Positions 16,101-23,414 are shown, counted from the stretch's first letter. The stretch: DNA of 64,000 nucleotides from an uncultured candidate division WPS-2 bacterium (GCA_937927945.1 CALEYW010000024.1:21468-85467); one strand, 5' to 3'. Numbers and translations: made by a program. The notes: generated from the letters alone by a model not told the origin.

Positions 16101-18284
16101 GCGACGCCCCCGGTGTCGCTCTCAGGCGCCATCGCGACCAATATCGGCGTCGGGTATTTCAAGAGGGCGCCAGTCGCGCCGCCGAGCGTTTCCGGTGCGT
16201 CGTACGTCTTCACGGACTCCGCGAACGGCATTTCGGGCTCGATCACGCTCACGTTCACGATCGGCAACCAGCCGACGGACCAATCGCTCTCGCGCATCGC
16301 GATCTACAGGCGCAAAACCAGCTCGGGCGCGATGTTCGACAAGCTCGTCGACTTCCCGGCGATCGGTTTGCCGAACCCCGTCGCTTCGCAACAGTACATC
16401 TACACCGCGAACGACCTCACGAACGGCGTCGCGTACGATTGGGGCGTCGCCTTCGAGGACGCGCAAGGCGACGAAGCGCCTGCGGTCCCGACCGGCGGCA
16501 CGGAGACGCGCTTCGCGGATGCTGCGCACGGGTTCGTCATCGCGACACCGGCCGCAACCGTCATCATCGGCACCGTGGCCCTGGCGAAGATGCCTGGCGG
16601 CATCGCCTCGGCCGGCCCGACGCTCTCCGGTGCCCCGACGGTCGGCGCGCAGCGTGCGGGATCCGGCGTCGCGATGCAGGACGTCACCTTCCAGGTCGCG
16701 GCGGCCGACTACGGCGGTTCGTTCGGTACCGTCCCGAACTGGCTCCAGAACGCCGTCCTGATCCTACGCAAGGCGGGCTCGCACGAGCCGGTCGGCATCG
16801 TCAACCCCCTCACGCCTACGACGACCGGCGCGTATGCCGGCACCGTGCAGATCCCGGCCGGCGTCTCCGTCGATGTCGGCGTCTATTACGTCGATCAGTC
16901 GGGCGCACCGAGCGCGGTGACCTGGCCCTCGCAATGGTTCAGCATCGTCGGCGGCGGAATCGCGAACACCGCGATGGGCGCGATGCCGGCGGCGCTGGTC
17001 TCGGCCGGACCGACCGTCACGACCGGTTCAGCGTCAACGCGCACGATCGGCCGCGGCGTCCGGCAGACCACGACGCTCACCGTCACGGTCTCAGACTTCA
17101 GCGCGCAGCCGTCGTGGGCCGGCGACGTCTACACCGTCACACGAATCAACGGCGGCGCAACGACCGATGCCGTGCCAGTCAAATGGGGCTCGGGCGTCAC
17201 GTACAACGTGGGCGCGGGCACCGCGACGTTCGTGCGCGCGGTCAACGCGTTTGCCGGCGACAATATCGATCTCGGGATCTACTACAAAGATTCGTTCGGT
17301 CAGACCTCAGCAATCAACTGGGCCGTCAGCGCGCAGGCCGATGCGAACGGAGATTTCTTCGACTCGGGCGACGGCTACGTTGGCGTGAACTATGGCCGCA
17401 TGAACGGCGGCTATCGCGGATCGTGGAACAGCGGCGGCGATCTCACGACGACGCTGCATCTGAAGCTCAACGGGACGCTGCAGGCCGCGGTTTCGACGTC
17501 GGGGTTCACGTATACCGCCAGCACGGGCACGGGCACCACCGGGAACAGCACCGTGACGATCTATTGGGATGGGACGAACGGATCGTCAGTGCCGACCGTC
17601 CACTATCCGTCGCAGGCGGTCGGTACGACGACGGCGGTGACGGCCAATAACGATCCCGTCACTGGACTGAACGCATCGACGCCGTACTACTTCTGCATGC
17701 GGATCAACATGGCGACGAACGCCATTGATGTCCGCCAGCAGGCCGCATCGACTGCCAGCGTCGCCGATCATCAATGGTTGAATCTCGACGGCTTCCTTCC
17801 GATCGCCGTCAACATGCAGTGCAATACACCCGCGGTCAGCACCGGCACCGGCGGCACTCCGCCAGGCGGCGGCGGTGGTGGAACCCAATGCCCCTCCGTC
17901 GATCAGCTGATGCTCACCAGACGTGGGATGATCCGCGCCGGAAACATCGTTGCGGGAGACGACGTGTGCGGGCCCGATGACCAGTGGAAGCCCGTTATCG
18001 CTTCGTCGTCGATGCCTGGCCTGTTGATGCGCGTGCGCGTCGGCGAGGGTGCGAAAGCCGAAGTTTTCGAGATCGAGGAGACGCACCTCTGGAGGCGGCC
18101 GGACGGGTCGTGGATCGAGACGCGTGCGATGACGATCGGCACGCTCTTGCAGGGCGTGGACGGCGGGCTCTATCCGGTGACGATGCTCGAATGGGGCGGC
18201 CCCGGGATGTTCCAGAAGCTGCGCGTCGTCGGCGCCCAGATGGTCATGGGGCGACTCATCGGCCACAACATCATCACGTACTAG
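13110..18284 (+). CDS. Tail-tip/host-recognition protein with Fn3-like repeats and C-terminal Hint domain
   Basis: A 1724-residue protein. Residues 1 to about 480 are strand-rich with a Cys-containing start (CNSGQIVLGLRYEDVYARGYW) and look like a tail-tip hub region. From about 480 to 1575 there are repeated beta modules: two Fn3-like units with the shared motif NQPTD and a DLTNGV turn, alternating with units beginning SAGPT and containing GSGVAMQD and VLRKA. A Gly-rich linker then leads to Cys1594 and a 131-residue terminal domain resembling Hint/bacterial intein-like folds: a CPSVDQLMLTRRGM start, AGDDV turn, ETHLW at 1657-1661, a WIETRAMTIGTLLQG segment, and GHN ending at Asn1720 with four residues after it. 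That suggests self-cleavage of the tail protein, although the usual Thr three residues before the His is absent. Confidence 0.7.
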   Translation: MIPAFRISVWKPDMSSCIVSDVAYTDCMGGSVTCEDTPGGCNSGQIVLGLRYEDVYARGYWTAPNIVEISTADDQLQHPIATSGFTAGEIAAGAVAKIYVTSTLPYDPAQGEDTQQLYIDDGVHLTMGLPVVNVATDATGPYCAVKAPLTMPGNPTTIFAYGVGAFIGRRRYAGVIKLRNRPNQKIPKATITLGPLSDAFYEAYGGYTVGAALNVDVTTAIYAFISRTDFTTSHYPHLTISAANFATPTGSTFSGNRQNASVADMVNDAIKAISSGDLWFVRVGHDRAPRLINLYTSATNTYTFSVSLAQGSTTFEPLNVVFDDQDYSQAYNSILVMGGTNPATQQPYSAIVQDATAISLAGRQLDGAPVTNTSLMSDTACATYASGLLKQFSIGRSKGSFRVHTRNDIAPDQAPQGLANGDVVRGVQCVIVTGFDGGAPNEFGLASSIVSTIDINMGERYQDVAFAAVEPDWTATMEEADNAIASSLHANTGTGASINSYCVSPGALSPTIFSDSLVVGTPAFLALFSQGSAVVAIAANASAFTLPAGTTSWVWLTTGGTWTIQQVPTSVAGAIPYGYFTTSTLPPDLTTESGIDITTESGVRLTSETAGVIGFTPLASIGVMQVGVGNVNFGNHPTPTISTSSLAAGFTDNSVHAQINASATATNCTTDATVTGLAFYYALHGSTDPNKFKPVGEATIAQGNGATQTLQLGFEIGAGQNVDVYVGFVGIGSADYGPLVQIGSPAQIASGFMPASLVVTAPYMASSAVTPVFSAHNLATPQVTSTGLTCRITATCTISNQPTDGTLAKLVWWVRRSGDPTWSFEGRSPVPGVANGTLPTASQAYTYDYTDLTNGVTYEFGVSFESIATTEGAIASLGTQTATIVSLGNTHFTAMPSAIVSAGPTVSAASLGTQRGGSGVAMQDLSITVSDTLGGWFAGAVLVLRKAVTHELVGLPVPLPGSGPTWSATVAIPAGLTVDVGIQYLGNASDTSAIVYPATPPVSLSGAIATNIGVGYFKRAPVAPPSVSGASYVFTDSANGISGSITLTFTIGNQPTDQSLSRIAIYRRKTSSGAMFDKLVDFPAIGLPNPVASQQYIYTANDLTNGVAYDWGVAFEDAQGDEAPAVPTGGTETRFADAAHGFVIATPAATVIIGTVALAKMPGGIASAGPTLSGAPTVGAQRAGSGVAMQDVTFQVAAADYGGSFGTVPNWLQNAVLILRKAGSHEPVGIVNPLTPTTTGAYAGTVQIPAGVSVDVGVYYVDQSGAPSAVTWPSQWFSIVGGGIANTAMGAMPAALVSAGPTVTTGSASTRTIGRGVRQTTTLTVTVSDFSAQPSWAGDVYTVTRINGGATTDAVPVKWGSGVTYNVGAGTATFVRAVNAFAGDNIDLGIYYKDSFGQTSAINWAVSAQADANGDFFDSGDGYVGVNYGRMNGGYRGSWNSGGDLTTTLHLKLNGTLQAAVSTSGFTYTASTGTGTTGNSTVTIYWDGTNGSSVPTVHYPSQAVGTTTAVTANNDPVTGLNASTPYYFCMRINMATNAIDVRQQAASTASVADHQWLNLDGFLPIAVNMQCNTPAVSTGTGGTPPGGGGGGTQCPSVDQLMLTRRGMIRAGNIVAGDDVCGPDDQWKPVIASSSMPGLLMRVRVGEGAKAEVFEIEETHLWRRPDGSWIETRAMTIGTLLQGVDGGLYPVTMLEWGGPGMFQKLRVVGAQMVMGRLIGHNIITY
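15475..17165 (+). repeat. Alternating Fn3-like protein repeats within tail-tip gene
   Basis: Two diverged modules repeat within the gene. Module A (about 15475-15720 and 16246-16460) shares NQPTD, a Tyr-rich strand, DLTNGV and an EFGVSFE/WGVAFE strand. Module B (about 15800-15990, 16609-16803, and a weaker copy at 17002-17165) shares SAGPT, GSGVAMQD and VLRKA. The A-B-A-B order indicates duplication of a two-module unit, which could extend or retarget a receptor-binding shaft. Confidence 0.6.
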
Positions 18285-18292
18285 GGGGTCCG

Positions 18293-18652
18293 GTGCACAA
18301 GCTCTTCTTGATCTTCCACGGCCCCGATCCGCACTCGCAGTTCGGTTCATGGACGCCGCATCGTTGCGTCGCCTGGCATACGCATCCGCTCGCCGGCGGA
18401 GACAGCCTCGTCGCGCTGCGCGTGCGCGACATGGGCGTTATGGACGAACTTGAAGCGATGGAGACGCAGGGGCTCGTGACGCTCTGGCCGTCGATGACGT
18501 CAGGGCGAACGCTGGACGATCACAACCCGCAGATCGCGAAGCACGCCGCGCTTAGAGGGCACGGCGTGCTCGGGGCCGACCGGACATACGACGCGGCGCT
18601 CAAGGCGCATGCGTCAATCGCGTTCGGGCACGCGTTCCATCCGGAACGCTAG
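18293..18652 (+). CDS. Small protein downstream of tail tip, unknown
   Basis: GTG start at 18293, eight bases after the tail-tip stop, with AGGGGG as ribosome site. The 119-residue product is His- and Trp-rich (LIFHGPDPHSQFGSW, CVAWHTHPLAGGD) with a predicted mixed fold and no signal peptide. No family was recognised. It follows the Hint-bearing tail gene in the same direction, so it may be a tail accessory protein. Its last four bases overlap the convergent lipoprotein gene. Confidence 0.5.
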   Translation: MHKLFLIFHGPDPHSQFGSWTPHRCVAWHTHPLAGGDSLVALRVRDMGVMDELEAMETQGLVTLWPSMTSGRTLDDHNPQIAKHAALRGHGVLGADRTYDAALKAHASIAFGHAFHPER

Positions 18653-19677
18653 AACTTGCCGTCGATACTCGCTCCGCTTTGCTCCCAGCTTCCGACGGCC
18701 GTTCCCGCTAGGCCACCCGTGAATCCGGCGGTGCCATGATCGACGCACACTGGCGCCAACGGCGCATTGCAGATCGCATCCGGCGAGCCACCGCGGAAGA
18801 ACAGGAACTTGACGTAGCTGCCTAGCGACGTTTTTGCGAGCAAAATCCAGCGCGTCGTCCCCGGCGGCGGTACTTGCGTCAGCGGCGTTGACGTGAAGTC
18901 GCTGTGCCAGAGCGACACTCCCGCGTCAATGAACGAAACCGTGTCCGCAGCGAGCAACGTCGCGCCCCCGGGGACGTGAAGCGTCGTCGCTGACTCCGCG
19001 CCGTTGTAGAACGCGCCGGTGCAGTATGGGCCGGACAGATATACGTCAGCCGCCGCTGGGTCGGTCACTGGATTCAGGACGCCGCCGGAAAAACTCGCGG
19101 CCGTCGTCAAGTGCGGAAACGCGGGCCCGCATCCCCATGCGGTGCTCGGATAGATGTTGATCGTCGTCGTCTGCGTGATCGGCGCGCCCGCGATCGGCAC
19201 GGTGACGCTGACTTGATCCTGGCCTGCGCTCACGGTCGATGTGACGTTCAGTGTTCCTGGGGAAGGGGATGCTTGCGGCGACGCGATCGCGGCGGGGCCT
19301 GTGACCGGCGCGAACGTCGGCACCACAGACGGCGAGGGGCCCGGACTCACGTCGACCGTGATGATCGCCCCGTGGTTCGGATAGCCCTCGTTCGAGGATG
19401 GAACGTCATCGCAGGCCGGCCCCGGCGCGCACACCTGCGCCGCGATCATGACCGGTAGCGGCGTCGCGGCAGCACTCGTCCGACGCAGGCCCTGCGCCGC
19501 GAGCGCGCCGACCGGCGCCATCGCGCCCGACCACCGAATGCGCGCTGCGTACGTCACGGGCTGCGAGCTCGGCGTGGGCGTCGCAATGGGCGCCGGCACC
19601 GCCGACGATCCGCCACCCCCACCGCAAGCCGCGAGCCCGGCCACCAAAACGAGCCCGGCGATCAATCGTGTCTTCAC
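18649..19677 (-). CDS. Lipoprotein moron inside prophage
   Basis: A 342-residue product with a textbook lipoprotein signal: a basic start, a hydrophobic helix and the lipobox LAAC with Cys18, followed by a Gly/Ser/Pro-rich linker. The rest is strand-rich with several Cys (CAPGPACDD, WGCG, PYCTG) and no recognised domain. It lies on the strand opposite the late genes, between tail tip and tail fibre, and ends overlapping the preceding gene by four bases. A self-contained opposite-strand surface protein in a prophage is typical of a moron that alters the host surface in the lysogen. Its Pro/Ser-rich style also resembles host lipoproteins in this window. Confidence 0.6.
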   Translation of the reverse strand: MKTRLIAGLVLVAGLAACGGGGGSSAVPAPIATPTPSSQPVTYAARIRWSGAMAPVGALAAQGLRRTSAAATPLPVMIAAQVCAPGPACDDVPSSNEGYPNHGAIITVDVSPGPSPSVVPTFAPVTGPAAIASPQASPSPGTLNVTSTVSAGQDQVSVTVPIAGAPITQTTTINIYPSTAWGCGPAFPHLTTAASFSGGVLNPVTDPAAADVYLSGPYCTGAFYNGAESATTLHVPGGATLLAADTVSFIDAGVSLWHSDFTSTPLTQVPPPGTTRWILLAKTSLGSYVKFLFFRGGSPDAICNAPLAPVCVDHGTAGFTGGLAGTAVGSWEQSGASIDGKF

Positions 19678-19814
19678 CCTATTCTCCTCTGCGGCGTCGC
19701 CGCGCGTCTACAATGCGCGGCTGTACTTTCAGCGCGCTGTCGGCTCTTACGAACCGCTTACGGCATCATAACCCGCTCCGGGCCCGCGTGCCTGCAAACC
19801 GTGGAGGTCTCCGC

Positions 19815-20699
19815 ATGTTCAAACGCACACTCGCGTTCCTGCTCACCATCGGGCTTGCCTTGGCCGTGTCCACGGCGAGCGCCGATGTCCCGATCTCGGG
19901 GCTTCCGGCCGCTACCAGCGTATCGGGAGCGGACACCGTTCCGATCGTTCAGTCCGGTACGACGAAGAAGGCAACGATCGCGCAATGGTTCGCCTATACA
20001 CCGGCCTTCTCGGCTGGGTTCAGCGTAGCTGCAAACGCAAACGCGTCGTTCGGCAGCGCGTACATCTTCGGCGATGCAAACACTTTGACGTTGCACGCAG
20101 GCTCGGCGTCCGGCTCCGTCTTGATCAACAACGCCGCGAACTCGGCGAACAACGCTCGTTTCCCGGACGGCGGTGGATTCGAGTTGGACCGAGGCGCAAT
20201 TTCGATTCCGTATAACGGAATTATCAACGCGCCAACCAATGGCATGACTGTCGGTGTCGATGCCTCAGGCTACGGCACGCTCCGCATTTACAATGCCAAC
20301 GGCGCACAGTTCCAAAACTCAGACGGCACCGGGTACGCTCCCGTGCGCGGCGGAGTCTACACGAACGCCTCCGATCGGCGCTGGAAGAAAGACATTCGCC
20401 CCGTCGGCTACGGGCTCGCAGCCGCGATGGTGCTGAAGCCCTCCGCGTTCACCTGGAAGGCGACCGGGAAGCGCGACCTCGGCTTCATCGCGCAAGACGT
20501 GCAGAAGGTGCTGCCGGAACTCGTCACCGCCGACAAGCGCGGCTATCTCGGCATGAACTACAGCGGCGTCATTCCGGTACTGACGCGCGCGATTCAAGAG
20601 CAGCAGGCTGAGATCGAGAAGCTCAAGGGTGAGCTGCATGCGACCGCGCCGCGCACGTCCTTTCTCGGACGGCTGCGCTGGCTGTTCGCTGGCGCGTAG
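19815..20699 (+). CDS. Tail fibre/spike with C-terminal S74 chaperone domain and N-terminal signal-like peptide
   Basis: The start at 19815 is chosen because GGAGG lies eight bases upstream; the frame is open further 5' but without a ribosome site. Of 294 residues, about 1-23 look like a Sec signal peptide (basic, then LAFLLTIGLALAV, then ASA). The middle is a beta-helical Asn/Gly-rich shaft. Residues about 180-275 are the intramolecular chaperone auto-processing domain of peptidase family S74: SDRRWKKDI holds the Ser186/Lys191 pair with the family's five-residue spacing, then LGFIAQDVQKVLPELV and a terminal coiled coil. S74 domains trimerise fibres and then cleave themselves off. A secreted leader on such a protein is unusual. 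Confidence 0.7.
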   Translation: MFKRTLAFLLTIGLALAVSTASADVPISGLPAATSVSGADTVPIVQSGTTKKATIAQWFAYTPAFSAGFSVAANANASFGSAYIFGDANTLTLHAGSASGSVLINNAANSANNARFPDGGGFELDRGAISIPYNGIINAPTNGMTVGVDASGYGTLRIYNANGAQFQNSDGTGYAPVRGGVYTNASDRRWKKDIRPVGYGLAAAMVLKPSAFTWKATGKRDLGFIAQDVQKVLPELVTADKRGYLGMNYSGVIPVLTRAIQEQQAEIEKLKGELHATAPRTSFLGRLRWLFAGA

Positions 20700-20708
20700 T
20701 CCCAGCCG

Positions 20709-20735
20709 GGGTCGCATTCGCGGCCCTTTTTCTTT
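20709..20735 (+). terminator. Intrinsic terminator after tail fibre gene
   Basis: GGGTCGC at 20709-20715 pairs with GCGGCCC at 20720-20726 (one T-G pair) around an ATTC loop, followed by TTTTTCTTT. It divides the tail fibre from the lysis cassette, whose AGGAGG site follows. Confidence 0.65.
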
Positions 20736-20751
20736 CCCCAGGAGGCCGCCC

Positions 20752-21261
20752 ATGACGATCTGCGCCTCGCTCCGCGGAGGTTTCAGCATGCGTATTCCCC
20801 TCGCCGACATCACGTTGCCGACGACGGCCCAGATTTACGGCGTCCTGACGATCGTCGCGACGTCGCTGGGCATCGCATCGGCGCTGGGCGTTCTCGGCTG
20901 GCTGACGGTCCCCAAGGCCGTCCTGTACGCACGCCTGCGGTACGCCGAACGGCGCCAGGCGGTCGCGGAGAGCGGCCTGGCCTCCATCAGCGCGGGCTTC
21001 GAGGCGCTCGACCGTCGCGTTGAGCAGCTCCTGGCCGAGGTTCGCAGGCAAGGCGACGAGACGGCTGCGCTGCGCGCCGGGACCGAGCAGTTGCGCACCA
21101 ACCTCGCCGAGGCGACGACGTACATCGTCAGCGTCGTGCGGCACTTCAGACAACGATCCGGCACCATCGCGACGATGCCCGAGCCGCCGCCGTCGATCCG
21201 CGCGGCCGTCGATGCTGGGATCCACTCGCACGAGGGCGAGCTCGTCAAGGAGCAGCCATGA
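20752..21261 (+). CDS. Membrane protein of lysis cassette, possible holin or spanin-like
   Basis: A 169-residue protein with AGGAGG six bases before the ATG at 20752. A second start at 20788 also has a GCGGAGG site, so two forms differing by twelve residues could be made, as holin and antiholin pairs are in some phages. One clear membrane segment lies at about 28-52 (GVLTIVATSLGIASALGVLGW), followed by a basic stretch and a coiled coil. It is directly upstream of the lysozyme gene and overlaps it by four bases. The topology is consistent with a holin but not diagnostic. Confidence 0.45.
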   Translation: MTICASLRGGFSMRIPLADITLPTTAQIYGVLTIVATSLGIASALGVLGWLTVPKAVLYARLRYAERRQAVAESGLASISAGFEALDRRVEQLLAEVRRQGDETAALRAGTEQLRTNLAEATTYIVSVVRHFRQRSGTIATMPEPPPSIRAAVDAGIHSHEGELVKEQP

Positions 21262-21893
21262 TCCACGTCAACGGCATCGACGTCTCGGCCTATCAGGTCG
21301 GCGTCGACTGGTCCGCAGTCAAGGCCGCCGGTTATTCGTTCGGCATCTGCAAAGCCTCCGAAGGCGTCGGCGAGACGGACGATCAGTTCGCGCGCAACCA
21401 TGTCGCCGAGATCCGCGCGCACATGGTAGCCGGCGCCTACCACTACCTTTCCTGGCACTCGGATCCGGTCGCGCAAGCCAGGCACTTCCTCTCGGTCTAC
21501 CGGCCGCAGAACGGCGACTTGCCGCCCACGCTCGACTGCGAGGCGTGCGACGTCGATCCGGACACGGCGATCGCGCAGATCTCCGGTTTCCTGAGGACTG
21601 TCGAGCCGCACCTCGGCGGGGCGCGCATGCTGCTCTACATGAGCTACAGCTTCCCGGGCGATCACCTGCGCGGCGGCTATGGCTTCGCGGGGCACCCGCT
21701 CTACGTCGCGGCGTACAGCAATGACGCTGCCGCGCCGGTCCCGTCCGCGTGGCGCAGCTCGATGCTCTGGCAGTACAGCGACGGGCAGAAGAAGGCGGCG
21801 ATCGCGGGCGTGATCGGCAACGTCGACCACGACTACTTCCTCGGGTCGATCGACGACCTGCACGCCTTCACGCTGCGGGGGATTGCGTCGTGA
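21258..21893 (+). CDS. GH25 lysozyme endolysin
   Basis: A 211-residue glycoside hydrolase family 25 muramidase that cleaves the MurNAc-GlcNAc bond of peptidoglycan at the end of infection. It shows the family's N-terminal GIDVSAYQ with Asp8, the CKASEG strand, AGAYHYL, the acidic pair TLDCE with Asp93 and Glu95, and SMLWQYSDG near the end. There is no signal peptide and no cell-wall binding domain, so export would depend on a holin. It overlaps its neighbours on both sides by four bases, inside a compact lysis operon. Confidence 0.85.
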   Translation: MIHVNGIDVSAYQVGVDWSAVKAAGYSFGICKASEGVGETDDQFARNHVAEIRAHMVAGAYHYLSWHSDPVAQARHFLSVYRPQNGDLPPTLDCEACDVDPDTAIAQISGFLRTVEPHLGGARMLLYMSYSFPGDHLRGGYGFAGHPLYVAAYSNDAAAPVPSAWRSSMLWQYSDGQKKAAIAGVIGNVDHDYFLGSIDDLHAFTLRGIAS

Positions 21894-22186
21894 ACTTTTT
21901 CCAACGCCTCGGCCTCGCGCTGAACACGAAGCACGTCTTCGGCGCCGGTCTCGGCACCGTACTCTCCTCCGTCGCCGTGCAGGCCGCAGCCCCATTCGTC
22001 GGCCACGCGATCGACGTGCACCTCGGGACGGGCCTGGCGGGCGCGCTCGCGCACGGCTACCTCGACGTCGCGGTCTCGGCGGCGAACGTCGTGCTGCCGC
22101 CGGGGATCGCCGCGCTCGCCGCTGGGAAGCCGATCTGGCTCGCTGCGGAGGCGCAACTCGGTGCGCCGCCCCCGGCGCCACGATGA
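21890..22186 (+). CDS. Small hydrophobic protein after lysozyme, holin candidate
   Basis: GTG start overlapping the lysozyme stop as GTGA. The 98-residue product is Ala/Gly/Val-rich with two or three weakly hydrophobic stretches (GAGLGTVLSSVAVQAAAPFVG, ALAHGYLDVAVSAANVVLP, GIAALAAGKPIWLAAEAQL). It could be a holin or a membrane accessory of lysis. No family was recognised; the assignment is positional. Confidence 0.45.
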   Translation: MNFFQRLGLALNTKHVFGAGLGTVLSSVAVQAAAPFVGHAIDVHLGTGLAGALAHGYLDVAVSAANVVLPPGIAALAAGKPIWLAAEAQLGAPPPAPR

Positions 22187-22446
22187 GGCGCCTCGTCGCC
22201 CTGACGGCCGCGATCGCGCTGTGCTGCTCGGCCGCGGGGCTTGCTGCGCGCGACGTCGGCCTCAGGCTCGTCTCCTTCGGCGGCTCCTGGAGCGTCTCGT
22301 ACTTCGCGCCCAACGGCCCCGACGCGACGCCGATCACGCAGCGGGAGTACGAGGACCTCGTGCGCGCGAGGGCGTGCGGGCCGCGATCGGCGGTGACGGT
22401 TTGGGTTCGGGAGCGGCGGGTCGTGCTGACGTGCGACGGCGGGTGA
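22183..22446 (+). CDS. Small exported protein at end of lysis cassette
   Basis: An 87-residue product beginning at an ATG that overlaps the previous stop (ATGA). The first 22 residues look like a signal peptide with a possible lipobox (LTAAIALCCSAAG). The rest is a small domain with two further Cys (RACG, LTCDG). A short exported or lipid-anchored protein at the end of a lysis operon fits an o-spanin-like role, but no family is recognised. It is followed by a strong terminator. Confidence 0.45.
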   Translation: MRRLVALTAAIALCCSAAGLAARDVGLRLVSFGGSWSVSYFAPNGPDATPITQREYEDLVRARACGPRSAVTVWVRERRVVLTCDGG

Positions 22447-22510
22447 ACGATCGCCCTTGACCCGCGCCGCCCATCGTGGTGGAATCAAACCCTGTTGGCG
22501 TACCGGACCT

Positions 22511-22546
22511 GAGCCCTCGGCGACAAGCCGGGGGCTCTTTTTTTTT
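22511..22546 (+). terminator. Strong intrinsic terminator at end of rightward late genes
   Basis: GAGCCCTCGG at 22511-22520 pairs with CCGGGGGCTC at 22528-22537 (ten pairs, one T-G) around a CGACAAG loop, followed by nine T. It closes the rightward late operon. The leftward genes converge on it from the other side, but there is no T-run in that direction. Confidence 0.85.
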
Positions 22547-22672
22547 GCATTCGTATACGGGATCAAAAGCGACGCGCAGCCCGACCACGAGCTACGCGCC
22601 GCATCGGCGTTGTCAGTCGCCTTCGCGTTGCTGTAGCCGCCTTTGACGAGGGCGGCGCATGGTCACCTCGCT

Positions 22673-22912
22673 TTACGCGCGCTTCCATGGCGACTGCGGC
22701 TGCGCGTCACGATCGACCGGAAGCGGCGGAACGTGGCCGCATCGTCGGCACCACATCCATTCGATCGCGATCGTATCGCGCTTGGGATCCTCCAGGCGGC
22801 CGAGCTTCATCGAATGCCAGCCGATCGTGCAGCGCCAGTCGCTTCGCGGCGGCGGACCTTCGCGCAATACAACCTGGACGCTGTGCGGCGTCGGAGGAGG
22901 AGGCGCACTCAC
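22673..22912 (-). CDS. Small zinc-ribbon-like phage protein
   Basis: A 79-residue product with a GTG start overlapping the stop of the upstream micro-gene (GTGA). A Pro-rich start leads to a likely metal-binding domain, with CTIGWH and WMWCRRCGH about 30 residues apart and a hydrophobic Ile/Trp strand between. No family was recognised. It is the last gene of the leftward block, converging on the late operon. Confidence 0.55.
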   Translation of the reverse strand: MSAPPPPTPHSVQVVLREGPPPRSDWRCTIGWHSMKLGRLEDPKRDTIAIEWMWCRRCGHVPPLPVDRDAQPQSPWKRA

Positions 22913-22983
22913 GCGAACGCCATCATCCCAACGATCGCCAGCGCACCGATGACGACGGCGATGCGGAGCGCGAAGCGGTTCAC
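22909..22983 (-). CDS. 24-residue single-membrane-span peptide
   Basis: GTG start at 22983 overlapping the upstream stop (GTGA), and its own TGA overlaps the next GTG start. The product is a positively charged start followed by a continuous hydrophobic span (VVIGALAIVGMMAF). Linked overlaps on both sides argue that it is translated by coupling. A role cannot be assigned. Confidence 0.4.
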   Translation of the reverse strand: MNRFALRIAVVIGALAIVGMMAFA

Positions 22984-23414
22984 TCGCGCGCCGCCGCAAT
23001 CTCATCGTCGGTGGCGCGGCGAAGCTCGCCAGGCCAAACGATGACGCCGCCGGAGCGTGTCGCGAGTTCGTGCGAATCGCCGAACCGGCGGACGTAGAGA
23101 TGCACGTCGCCGTGCTCCGAGCGGAGCGCGCTCTCCGGTATGACGGGATCGCCGAATCGGAAGGCCGCGTCCGACTTCATCCCGAGCATCGCATAGACGT
23201 CCCTGAGCATAACCGTCGCGTGGCATCCGTGGTGGTCGCGGAATGCGTAGGTCTTGAGGTCGGGGAGGCGTTGGCGCAGCTGCGCGAGCGTTGGTTCGTC
23301 GGGGTCGCGCTTTCGGTAGCCCGCATTGAGGATCGCGTCGACGACGCCGCAGTGCCGGTGGGAGCCGATCTCGGCGACGACGATGCGTTCGAGGGCTGTG
23401 CGTTCGGCGTTCAT
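22980..23414 (-). CDS. Phage protein of unknown function
   Basis: The ATG at 23414 overlaps the upstream stop as ATGA, which fixes the start. The 144-residue product begins with helices, has a central TYAFRDHHGCHATVMLRDVY segment, and ends with a small strand-rich domain (GDVHLYVRRFGDSHELATRS). No family was recognised. It is part of a leftward chain of overlapping small genes. Confidence 0.5.
   Translation of the reverse strand: MNAERTALERIVVAEIGSHRHCGVVDAILNAGYRKRDPDEPTLAQLRQRLPDLKTYAFRDHHGCHATVMLRDVYAMLGMKSDAAFRFGDPVIPESALRSEHGDVHLYVRRFGDSHELATRSGGVIVWPGELRRATDDEIAAARE

Noticed and set aside
17889..18284. A splicing intein with a homing endonuclease
   Set aside because: The domain is only 131 residues, lacks an endonuclease insert, and sits at the very end of the protein with no real C-extein or Cys/Ser/Thr after Asn.
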